From positions 189,439 through 253,438 of the forward strand of contig NZ_BMRC01000014.1 of the NCBI RefSeq assembly GCF_014648435.1: a stretch of 64,000 bases of DNA. The letters are read 5' to 3'. Each line of letters begins with the position of its first letter. Within the stretch, counting starts at the first letter, position 1. The notes below the pieces were generated by a model. That model did no database searches and was not told where the DNA came from. It was given only the letters and a program-made list of their open reading frames with translations. The position numbers and the translations under genes were made by a program. Shown in pieces: positions 18,401 to 25,341 of this stretch. Source of the stretch: Nonomuraea spiralis (GTDB lineage Bacteria; Actinomycetota; Actinomycetes; Streptosporangiales; Streptosporangiaceae).

Positions 18401-18469
18401 GGGCGGGACGACGGCCAGCGAGGCGACCAGGGCGAGTGCCGCCCATGACGGGGGTCTTGCACGGAACAC
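15419..18469 (-). CDS. secreted multidomain GH3 beta-glucosidase
   Basis: A 1016-residue exported glycoside hydrolase. A Sec signal peptide ends near AQAAA (about residues 24-28). Next come a beta-rich carbohydrate-binding-like domain (about 30-205), a Calx-beta-like module with EYATGTGTATPGEDYTPARG (about 240-260), the GH3 N-terminal barrel (about 330-650) and the GH3 C-terminal domain (about 680-900). A helical tail of FIVAR type closes the protein. The barrel carries KHYAGDGG and VISDWQAI, whose Asp is the expected nucleophile. The start is GTG 18469, five bases after GGGAGG. A CebR-like operator lies just upstream. Confidence 0.9.
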   Translation of the reverse strand: MFRARPPSWAALALVASLAVVPPAQAAAEPHTVTDFESDGVPQGVYAWGNDAPSTPTLTVQPAQDRPDAPAANRALKAVYAVGQWGGWSHDLPATQDWSPYEGFSFWVNGTGSGQKIFFEIKDGGAGAGASELFESAFTDDTAGWRQIRTPFSGFTRRADYQPGGAPTDGELDLTAMWGYSMRLPAASGTLLWDDVQVYGSAPPRPVRLSTGRPVYTVDEKGAVQVGVTVTTTGGAPLPADLTVEYATGTGTATPGEDYTPARGTLTFPAGTASGATRTFTVRTLADGQNEVAETIPLVLSGTGTRPPAEQPIIVINAHGLPYLDARRPVRQRVADLLARMTTEEKVGQMTQAERGALTKQSDIAAYALSSLLSGGGSTPAVNTPAGWADMIDAFQARALQTRLQIPLIYGVDAVHGHNNVVGATIFPHNVGMGATRDPELVRQEGRVTAREVRATGVPWDFAPCLCVSRDDRWGRAYESFGEDPALVSRMATIVDGLQDNGVLATAKHYAGDGGTAYGSSTTGDYTIDQGVTRTTRAELEAVHLAPFAEAVRRGVGSVMPSFSSVDFGDGPLKMHAHKELITDVLKGRLGFEGFVISDWQAIDQLPGDYASDVRTSVNAGLDMIMVPYAYPAFFTTLKGEVEAGRVPMARIDDAVSRILTQKFRLGLFEHPYADRSGIADVGSAAHRAVARTAAARSQVLLKNDGGLLPLRPGAKLYVAGSNADDIGNQTGGWTVTWQGSSGPITPGTTILEAIRARTPSVTYSADASAPLAGHDAGVVVVGEKPYAEGVGDVGRAGRTPALSAADRTAVDRVCAAMRCAVLVVSGRPLELGDLTGVEAVVASWLPGTEGAGVADPLFGAVAYTGRLPFTWFRTAAQVPVNVGDAVYDPLYPYGWGLRTDRARDRLKAARDTLARGDGPSRAAAAALTPALRERAWNADGSVRDTRAVLAAVATAASLLERSRTDTQAVDDAVVSVARDVAQTVGRRFDLQAAADHELASGRLREAVDLLARAAR

Positions 18470-18484
18470 GTTAACCTCCCAAGA

Positions 18485-18496
18485 GAGAGCGCTCTC
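18485..18496. promoter_or_regulatory. CebR-like operator upstream of the GH3 gene
   Basis: Perfect palindrome GAGAGCGCTCTC, 16-27 bases before the beta-glucosidase start. On the coding strand it extends to TGAGAGCGCTCTC, close to the TGGGAGCGCTCCCA box bound by the LacI-family cello-oligosaccharide repressor CebR in Streptomyces. No LacI-family gene is in this window, so a repressor would act in trans. Confidence 0.7.
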
Positions 18497-18558
18497 AGGA
18501 GGAGATCGGGCGTCGAGCCCATTTCATAACACGTTCCGGTAACCGCTCTCGCGGGTGT

Positions 18559-18599
18559 GTCCGCCGGGGGGACCCGCAGGGCGGGCCTCCCCGGCGGAC
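18559..18599 (-). terminator. parC terminator
   Basis: GTCCGCCGGGG (18559-18569) pairs with CCCCGGCGGAC (18589-18599), with an inner CCCGC/GCGGG pairing. It starts five bases beyond the parC stop codon. Confidence 0.75.
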
Positions 18600-18603
18600 G
18601 GGG

Positions 18604-21105
18604 TCACTCCTCCTCGGCCGGTGGCGGCGGCGCGACGTCGGCCGCCGGACCCGAGGCCAGGGCGCCGCCCACGGCGCCGATCGTGTGGGTCAGGCGCACG
18701 CCCGAGCCGTCGCGGCGGCCGATCTCCTCCGGCAGCGGCACCGGCTTGCCGACCGCCGAGACGGCCTTGGCGGGAGCCGGACCGGCCCAGGCGAGCAGCA
18801 GCTCGTCCTCGCCCTTCAGGAACCGCTGGGCCCGTACGCCGCCGGTGGCCCGCCCCTTGGCCGGGAACTCGGCGTAGTCGGACACCTTGCCGCCCCCGAC
18901 CTGGGTGCCGGGCAGCGCCGTCGAGGAACCGGCGACGGTGACCACCTGCGCGGGCAGCGAGGGGTCGACCACGCCGAACCAGATCACCCGGGCGCCGTCG
19001 TCGAGCCGGATGCCGGCCATGCCGCCGGCCGGACGCCCCTGCGGACGGACCAGCGAGGCCGGGAAACGCAGGAGCTGGGCGTCGGAGGAGACGAAGACCA
19101 GGTCGTGGTCCTCGGAGTCGAGCTCGGCGGCGCCCACCACGGTGTCGCCGTCCTTCAGCGTGATCACTTCGAAGTCGTCGCGGTTGGCCGGGTAGTCGGG
19201 AACCACCCGTTTGACCACGCCCTGCGCCGTGCCGAGCGCGAGCCCGGGGCTGTCGGGGTCGAGCGAGCCGAGGCCGACGACCTTCTCGTCCGGCTGGAGC
19301 GAGACGTACTCGGAGACCGGGTGGCCGCCCGACAGGGTCGGCGGGTTGGCCGAGGGCGGCAACGTCGGCAGGTCGACGACCTGGACGCGGATCAGCCGCC
19401 CGAGTGAGGTCACCACGCCGACCTCGCCGCGTACGGACGTGCGCGCCACCGACACCAGCACGTCGTGCGCCGAACGCTCGCCCTCGCCCGGCAGCGCCTC
19501 GGCGTTGGACGTGCGGGCCAGCAGCCCGGTCGAGGACAGCAGCGCCCAGCACGGGTCGTCGGCCACCTGGAGCGAGACCACCGGGGTGCGGGCCACGCCC
19601 GGCGCCTCCAGCAGCACGGTACGGCGCGGCGTGGCGTACTTCTTGGACACCTCGGCCAGCTCGCCCGAGACGACCTGCCGCAGCTTGGCCTCCGAAGAAA
19701 GGATCTCGGTCAGCGCCGCGATCTCCTCGCTCAGCGTCTCCTTCTCGCGGTCGAGCTCCAGCTTGTCGAACCTGGTCAGCCGGCGCAGCGGCGTGTCGAG
19801 GATGTAGGCGGCCTGGATGTCGGTCAGGTCGAAGACCTCCATCAACCGGGCGCGGGCCTGCGCCGAGTCGTCGGAGGAACGGATGACCTGGATGACCTCG
19901 TCGATGTTGAGCAGCGCGATGATCAGGCCGTCGACCAGGTGCAGGCGCTCCTCGCGCTTGCGGCGGCGGAACTCGGACCTGCGCCGCACGACCTCCAGCC
20001 GGTGGTCGACGTAGACCTGCAGCAACTCGCGCAGGCCGAGCGTACGCGGCTCGCCGTCGACCAGGGCGACGTTGTTGATGCCGAAGGTCTCCTCCATCGG
20101 CGTGAGCCGGTAGAGCTCCTCCAGGACGGCCTCGGGGATGAAGCCGTTCTTGATCTCGATGACCAGGCGCAGGCCCTTGTGCCGGTCGGTGAGGTCCTTC
20201 AGGTCGGCGATGCCCTGGAGCTTCTTGCTGGTCACCAGCTCCTTGATCTTGGTGACCACGCGCTCGGGGCCGACGTTGTAGGGCAGCTCGGTGACGATGA
20301 TGCCCTTGCGCCGCGGCGTGATCTGCTCGACCGCGCACCTGGCCCGCATGCGGAACGTGCCGCGGCCGGTCTCGTAGGCGTCGCGCACCCCCTGCAGGCC
20401 GATGATCGAGCCGCCGGTCGGCAGGTCGGGGCCGGGCACGAACTTCATCAGCTCGTCGAGCGTCGCGTCGGGCTTCTTGATCAGGTGGCGGGCGGCGGCC
20501 ACGACCTCGGCGAGGTTGTGCGGCGCCATGTTGGTCGCCATGCCGACGGCGATGCCGGTCGTGCCGTTGACCAGCAGGTTGGGGAACGCCGACGGCATGA
20601 CCGTGGGCTCGGTCTCCTGGCCATCGTAGTTGGGCTTGAAGTTGACGGTGTCCTCGTCGAGCGACTCCACCATCAGCATCGCCGCGGGGGCCAGTCTGGC
20701 CTCGGTGTACCGCATGGCGGCGGGCAGGTCGTCGGGCGAGCCGAAGTTGCCGTGGCCGTCGACCAGCGGCAGGCGCATCGAGAACGGCTGCGCCAGGCGT
20801 ACGAGGGCGTCGTAGATGGCGCTGTCGCCATGGGGGTGGAGCTTGCCCATGACGTCGCCGACGACGCGCGAGGACTTGACGTGGCCGCGCTCGGGACGCA
20901 GGCCCATCTCGCTCATGGAGTAGAGGATGCGCCGCTGCACCGGTTTGAGGCCGTCGCGCGCGTCGGGCAGAGCCCGCTGGTAGATCACCGAGTAGGCGTA
21001 CTCGAGATAGCTCTTGCGCATCTCGGAGGAGACGTCGATGTCGACGATCCGCTCCTCGAAGTCCTCAGGCGGGGGTGCAGTCGTACGTCGGGCCATGTCG
21101 AACAT
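18604..21105 (-). CDS. parC: DNA topoisomerase IV subunit A (ParC, GyrA family)
   Basis: An 833-residue DNA cleavage/religation subunit of a type IIA topoisomerase. It shows LPDARDGLKPVQRRILYSM (46-64), VVGDVMGKLHPHGDSAIYDAL (81-101) and the active-site tyrosine in AAMRYTEARL (Tyr133). The C-terminal half carries the beta-pinwheel repeats, for example GVVKRVVPDY. Quinolone-determining region residues read HPHGDSAIY. The start is uncertain between ATG 21105 and ATG 21096; neither has a strong ribosome site. It pairs with parE about 8.4 kb away and is on the opposite strand. Confidence 0.93.
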   Translation of the reverse strand: MFDMARRTTAPPPEDFEERIVDIDVSSEMRKSYLEYAYSVIYQRALPDARDGLKPVQRRILYSMSEMGLRPERGHVKSSRVVGDVMGKLHPHGDSAIYDALVRLAQPFSMRLPLVDGHGNFGSPDDLPAAMRYTEARLAPAAMLMVESLDEDTVNFKPNYDGQETEPTVMPSAFPNLLVNGTTGIAVGMATNMAPHNLAEVVAAARHLIKKPDATLDELMKFVPGPDLPTGGSIIGLQGVRDAYETGRGTFRMRARCAVEQITPRRKGIIVTELPYNVGPERVVTKIKELVTSKKLQGIADLKDLTDRHKGLRLVIEIKNGFIPEAVLEELYRLTPMEETFGINNVALVDGEPRTLGLRELLQVYVDHRLEVVRRRSEFRRRKREERLHLVDGLIIALLNIDEVIQVIRSSDDSAQARARLMEVFDLTDIQAAYILDTPLRRLTRFDKLELDREKETLSEEIAALTEILSSEAKLRQVVSGELAEVSKKYATPRRTVLLEAPGVARTPVVSLQVADDPCWALLSSTGLLARTSNAEALPGEGERSAHDVLVSVARTSVRGEVGVVTSLGRLIRVQVVDLPTLPPSANPPTLSGGHPVSEYVSLQPDEKVVGLGSLDPDSPGLALGTAQGVVKRVVPDYPANRDDFEVITLKDGDTVVGAAELDSEDHDLVFVSSDAQLLRFPASLVRPQGRPAGGMAGIRLDDGARVIWFGVVDPSLPAQVVTVAGSSTALPGTQVGGGKVSDYAEFPAKGRATGGVRAQRFLKGEDELLLAWAGPAPAKAVSAVGKPVPLPEEIGRRDGSGVRLTHTIGAVGGALASGPAADVAPPPPAEEE

Positions 21106-21239
21106 TGTGCCGAAGAGACTTGGGTGCCCGCGACTCGTCGGCGCGTCCGGCGCGCGGCGACCTGCTCTTGACCAAGCAATTGCTTGGGTCTTACCGTCGG
21201 AGGCGAGGACACCGTACGCCCGCCTCCGGAGGCTTCGCC

Positions 21240-22061
21240 ATGATCGAGTTTCATCCCGTGACCAAGCACATCGGCGCCGAGGTCACCGGGGTCGATCTGC
21301 GCAAACCCCTCTCCCCGGAAGACGTCGCGACCCTGCGCGAGGGATGGCTGAAACACCTGGTGCTCTTCTTTCGCGACCAGCACATCGACGACGAGCAGCA
21401 CCTGCAGTTCGCCCTGAACTTCGGCACACTCAATCATCCGGCGTTCAAGAAGGACTCCGGCAGCCCGATCCACGTGCTCGACCAGACGTCGCCGAAGGGC
21501 GAGGGCGGCGACGAATGGCACAGCGACAACACCTTCGAGCCGACGCCGCCGATGGGCTCGCTGCTGCGCTGCGTGCAACTGCCGAGCGTGGGCGGCGACA
21601 CCTGCTGGGCCAACACGTACCTGGCCTACGAGACGCTGTCGCCGTCGATCCAGCGGCTGTGCGATGAGCTGACGGCCGTGCACGACATCACGATGTCGAT
21701 GAGGAAGGCGATCTCCAAGGGGCACCCGTTCGACCTGGCCGAGATCCAGGCCAAATGGCCGCCGATCGAACGCCCGGTCGTCCGCGTGCACGCCGAGACC
21801 GGCCGCAAGGCCCTGTTCGTCAACCGCGCCTCCACCACCCGCCTGGTGGGGCTGACCGACCGCGAGAACGAGGCCCTGCTGCCGCTGCTCATCGACCACA
21901 TCCGCTCGCCCGAGTACCAGTGCAGGCTGAACTGGCGGCCCGGCACGCTCGCCTTCTGGGACAACCGCCCCACCCAGCACTACGCGGTCGCCGACTACAC
22001 CGAACGCCGCCGCATGCACCGCGTGACGGTCAACGCCTTCCCCGAGCACGCCGACCGGTAG
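21240..22061 (+). CDS. TauD/TfdA family Fe(II)/2-oxoglutarate dioxygenase
   Basis: A 273-residue cytoplasmic oxygenase. The iron facial triad is His94-x-Asp96 (in EWHSDN) with His247 (in RPTQHYAVADY). An Arg in ERRRMHRVTV probably binds 2-oxoglutarate. The opening IGAEVTGVDLRKPL is the conserved start of taurine and alpha-ketoglutarate dioxygenases. The substrate (sulfonate, aryloxyalkanoate or other) cannot be told, and no transporter lies nearby. ATG 21240 has GGAGG eight bases upstream. Confidence 0.9.
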   Translation: MIEFHPVTKHIGAEVTGVDLRKPLSPEDVATLREGWLKHLVLFFRDQHIDDEQHLQFALNFGTLNHPAFKKDSGSPIHVLDQTSPKGEGGDEWHSDNTFEPTPPMGSLLRCVQLPSVGGDTCWANTYLAYETLSPSIQRLCDELTAVHDITMSMRKAISKGHPFDLAEIQAKWPPIERPVVRVHAETGRKALFVNRASTTRLVGLTDRENEALLPLLIDHIRSPEYQCRLNWRPGTLAFWDNRPTQHYAVADYTERRRMHRVTVNAFPEHADR

Positions 22062-22068
22062 CACCCCC

Positions 22069-22103
22069 GTCCGGCCCTTCCGGGAGGGGGCGGGCCGGTG
22101 GAC
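22069..22103 (+). terminator. probable terminator after the dioxygenase
   Basis: GTCCGGCCC (22069-22077) pairs with GGGCCGG-T-GGAC (22092-22103), with one bulged base. Confidence 0.5.
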
Positions 22104-22176
22104 AACCGTCCGGCGTTCCCGGGACGGGAGCGCGGGTGTGCCGCTTCCGTCGGTGGGAGCTGGTAATAAGGGGGGC

Positions 22177-24264
22177 ATGATTGATGCCCCCGATGCGGCG
22201 ATGCTGCGCGAAGAGGCCGAGGAGCGGTTGCGGGCCCTGGCCGGCGACCACGCCCGGCTGCGAGACGACCAGTGGGCCGCCATCGAGGCGCTCGTGCTCG
22301 ACCGGCGCAGGGTCCTCGTCGTGCAGCGCACCGGCTGGGGCAAGTCCGCCGTCTACTTCGTGGCCACCGCCCTGCTGCGCGAGCTGGGCGAGGGGCCCAC
22401 GGTCATCGTCTCGCCGCTGCTCGCCCTCATGCGCAACCAGATCGCCGCCGCCGAGCGCGCCGGCATCAGGGCCGTCACCATCAACTCCGCCAACCCCGAG
22501 GCGTGGGAGGAGATCTACGGCCAGGTCGCCGAGGGCATGGTCGACGTGCTGCTAGTCAGCCCCGAACGCCTCAACAACCCCGACTTCCGCGACAACGTGC
22601 TGCCCGAGCTGGCCGAGAGCGCCGGGCTCGTCGTCGTCGACGAGGCCCACTGCATCTCCGACTGGGGCCACGACTTCAGGCCCGACTACCGCAGGCTGGC
22701 CACGCTGTTCGGCGAGCTGCCGCCCGGCATCCCCGTGCTGGCCACCACCGCCACGGCCAACGCCCGCGTCACCCGCGACGTGGCCGAGCAGATGGGCGAG
22801 GACACGTTCGTGCTGCGCGGCCCGCTGGAGCGGGAGAGCCTCCACCTGAGCGTCGTGCGGCTGCCCTCGGCCGAGCAGCGCCTGGCCTGGCTGGCCCAGA
22901 CCCTGCGCGAGCTGCCGGGCTCCGGCATCGTCTACACCCTCACCGTCGCCGCCGCCCACGAGATCGCCGGCTACCTGCGCGAGCAGGGCCACGAGGTGGC
23001 CGCCTACTCCGGGCAGACCGACCCGGCCGAGCGCCTGGCCGCCGAGGAGGCGCTGCTCAACAACAAGATCAAGGCGCTGGTCGCCACGAGCGCGCTCGGC
23101 ATGGGGTTCGACAAGCCCGACCTCGGGTTCGTCGTGCACGTCGGCGCGCCGCAGTCGCCCGTCGCCTACTACCAGCAGGTCGGCCGGGCCGGGCGCGGCG
23201 TCGAGCGCGCCGAGGTCATCCTGCTGCCCGGCACCGAAGACCGCGAGATCTGGGCCTACTTCGCCTCCCTGGCCTTCCCGCCCGAGCCCGTCGTACGCGC
23301 CACGCTCCAGGCCCTCGAACAGGGCGGCGTGATGTCCACCCCGGCCCTGGAGACCGCGGTCGACCTGAGCCGCAGCCGCCTGGAGATGATGCTCAAGGTC
23401 CTCGACGTCGACGGCGCCGTACGCCGGGTCAAGGGCGGCTGGGAGTCGACCGGCGAGCCGTGGGCCTACGACACCGAGCGCTACACCCGCATCGCCGCCG
23501 AGCGCAGGGCCGAGCAGGACGCCATGCTGCGCTACCTGACCATCGAGGAGTGCCGCGAGCAATACCTGCGCCGCCACCTCGACGACGACGCCGCCACGCC
23601 CTGCGGACGTTGCGACAACTGCACCGGCCGCCACCGTTCGCCGGAGATCGCCGCGCAGGCCGTCGAGACCGCCCGCGAACGCCTCAGCAGGCCCGGCGTC
23701 GAGATCGAGGCACGCAAGCAGTGGCCCACCGGCCTCGCCGACCTGTCAGGCCGGATCAAGCCCGAGCTGGGGGCCGAGCCGGGCCGGGCGCTCGGCCGCC
23801 TGACCGACATCGGCTGGGGCAACCGGCTGCGCGACCTGCTCGCCGGAGGCGACGGGCCGATGGCCGACGACATGTTCAAGGCCGTGATCCAGGTGTTGTC
23901 GGCGTGGGAGTGGCGCGACCGGCCGGTGGCCGTGGTCAACGTGCCGTCCGCCACGCGGCCGCAGCTCGTACGCGGCTTCGCCGAGCGGCTGGCCCAGGTG
24001 GGCCGCCTGACCTATCTGGGCGAGCTGGGCTACCGGGCGGGGGCGCCGGGGCAGCAGTTCAACAGCGCCAAGCGCGTCCAGGCGATCAGGGGCACCCTGG
24101 CGATGCCCAAAGACGTCGGCACGGCGATCGCCGAGTGCGGCGGCCCGGTGCTGCTCGTGGACGACCGGGTCGACACCGGCTGGACGATGACGCTGGCGGC
24201 GGCGCTGGTGCGCCACGCGGGCGCGCCGGCCGTGCTCCCGCTCGTGCTGGCCACCACGTCGTAG
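22177..24264 (+). CDS. recQ: RecQ family DNA helicase with phosphoribosyltransferase-like tail
   Basis: A 695-residue SF2 helicase. Motif I is GWGKS (53-57), motif II is DEAH (155-158), the TATA motif III follows, and motif VI is QQVGRAGRG. A cysteine set C-x(16+)-CGRCDNC near 460-490 forms the RecQ zinc site. Instead of an HRDC domain, the C-terminal about 150 residues end in VLLVDDRVDTGWT (658-670), the PRPP-loop motif of type I phosphoribosyltransferases. ATG 22177 follows a GGGGGG tract. It is convergent with the PfkB kinase gene. Confidence 0.9.
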   Translation: MIDAPDAAMLREEAEERLRALAGDHARLRDDQWAAIEALVLDRRRVLVVQRTGWGKSAVYFVATALLRELGEGPTVIVSPLLALMRNQIAAAERAGIRAVTINSANPEAWEEIYGQVAEGMVDVLLVSPERLNNPDFRDNVLPELAESAGLVVVDEAHCISDWGHDFRPDYRRLATLFGELPPGIPVLATTATANARVTRDVAEQMGEDTFVLRGPLERESLHLSVVRLPSAEQRLAWLAQTLRELPGSGIVYTLTVAAAHEIAGYLREQGHEVAAYSGQTDPAERLAAEEALLNNKIKALVATSALGMGFDKPDLGFVVHVGAPQSPVAYYQQVGRAGRGVERAEVILLPGTEDREIWAYFASLAFPPEPVVRATLQALEQGGVMSTPALETAVDLSRSRLEMMLKVLDVDGAVRRVKGGWESTGEPWAYDTERYTRIAAERRAEQDAMLRYLTIEECREQYLRRHLDDDAATPCGRCDNCTGRHRSPEIAAQAVETARERLSRPGVEIEARKQWPTGLADLSGRIKPELGAEPGRALGRLTDIGWGNRLRDLLAGGDGPMADDMFKAVIQVLSAWEWRDRPVAVVNVPSATRPQLVRGFAERLAQVGRLTYLGELGYRAGAPGQQFNSAKRVQAIRGTLAMPKDVGTAIAECGGPVLLVDDRVDTGWTMTLAAALVRHAGAPAVLPLVLATTS

Positions 24265-24285
24265 CGCCCGGCAGGGGAGCGCGGC

Positions 24286-25179
24286 TCAGAACGGGGGCCG
24301 CGCGCCCAGGTGCATGATCGCCTTGGCCGCGAGCCGGCACCCGGCGGCCAGCGACTCGGCCGGCGGCTTGCCGGCCAGCCATGGCGGCAGGAACCCGGCC
24401 GAGAACGCGTCACCCGCGCCCGTGCCGTCAACGATCTTGTCGACCGGCTCGGCGGCCACCCGGACCGGGTCGGGACGGCCGTTGCTGAACCACAGCGCGC
24501 CCTCGGCGTTCATCTTGATGATGACCTGCGGGAACCACGCGGTCAGCACCTTGGCGGCGGCCTCGGCGTCGTCGCGGCCGGTCAGCACCTTGGCCTGGTC
24601 GATGTTGGCGAACAGCAGCTTGGCGCCGTTGGTCCATTCGAGGAACGGCTCGGCGCCCGTACGATCCAGCGGCGCGGACGAGGCGCAGTCGACCGAGATC
24701 GACATGCCCGAGCGTCGCGCCATGTCGAGCGCCGCGAGACCGGCGTCGCGCGAGCCCTCGTTGACCAGCGTGTAACCCGACAGGTGGAGATGGGCGCCCG
24801 AGGTGAACAGGTCACGCGGCAGGTCCTCCGGCGACAGGGCGGCGTTGGCGCCCGGGTCGGAGAGCATGGTGCGCTCGCCCTTGTGCGTGACGAGCACCAC
24901 GCAGGTGCCGGTGGGCCGCTCGGGATCCATGACGAGCCGGGCGTCGACGCCGTAGCCCATCAGCTCCATGTCGCGGTTACGGCCGGTGATGTCGGCGCCC
25001 CGGCGGCCGATGAAGGCCACCTCAGCGCCCTCGACGGCGAGCCACGAGGCGATGTTGGCGCCGGAGCCTCCGCCGTGCATGGTCACGATCGCAGGCGTGT
25101 CGCTCGCCCTGGCGAGCGCATAACGGGCGCGCGCGACCGCGTCGGTCATGAGATCGCCCACCACGACGACCCGCGTCAT
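24286..25179 (-). CDS. PfkB family sugar/nucleoside kinase
   Basis: A 297-residue ribokinase-fold kinase. The N-terminal GGGSGANIASWLA is the substrate-binding signature. DGTGAGDAFSAGF begins at about residue 251 and carries the anion hole and catalytic Asp. ATP-dependent phosphorylation of a sugar, sugar acid or nucleoside is expected; the substrate is not resolved. ATG 25179 has GGTGG upstream. It is divergent from the Pat-like gene, with about 160 bases between. Confidence 0.88.
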   Translation of the reverse strand: MTRVVVVGDLMTDAVARARYALARASDTPAIVTMHGGGSGANIASWLAVEGAEVAFIGRRGADITGRNRDMELMGYGVDARLVMDPERPTGTCVVLVTHKGERTMLSDPGANAALSPEDLPRDLFTSGAHLHLSGYTLVNEGSRDAGLAALDMARRSGMSISVDCASSAPLDRTGAEPFLEWTNGAKLLFANIDQAKVLTGRDDAEAAAKVLTAWFPQVIIKMNAEGALWFSNGRPDPVRVAAEPVDKIVDGTGAGDAFSAGFLPPWLAGKPPAESLAAGCRLAAKAIMHLGARPPF

Positions 25180-25341
25180 GATGTCACCACCTTGCTGCCT
25201 TCAGAACGAGCCTGGCCACGGCAAAACTAACAGCTTCCGGGCTGTTCGTGGGGCTGACCCGGGACACCGGGTGTCAGTCGATGCACAAGCGTTGCCCAAC
25301 AGGCCCGCCGGTCTTGGCATGTGGGATGCGGGTTTACGCTC

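Noticed and set aside
15416..18448. Open plus-strand frame of about 1010 codons
   Set aside because: It is antisense to the GH3 gene, Arg/Gly/Val/His-rich with no domain, and arises from GC3 bias.
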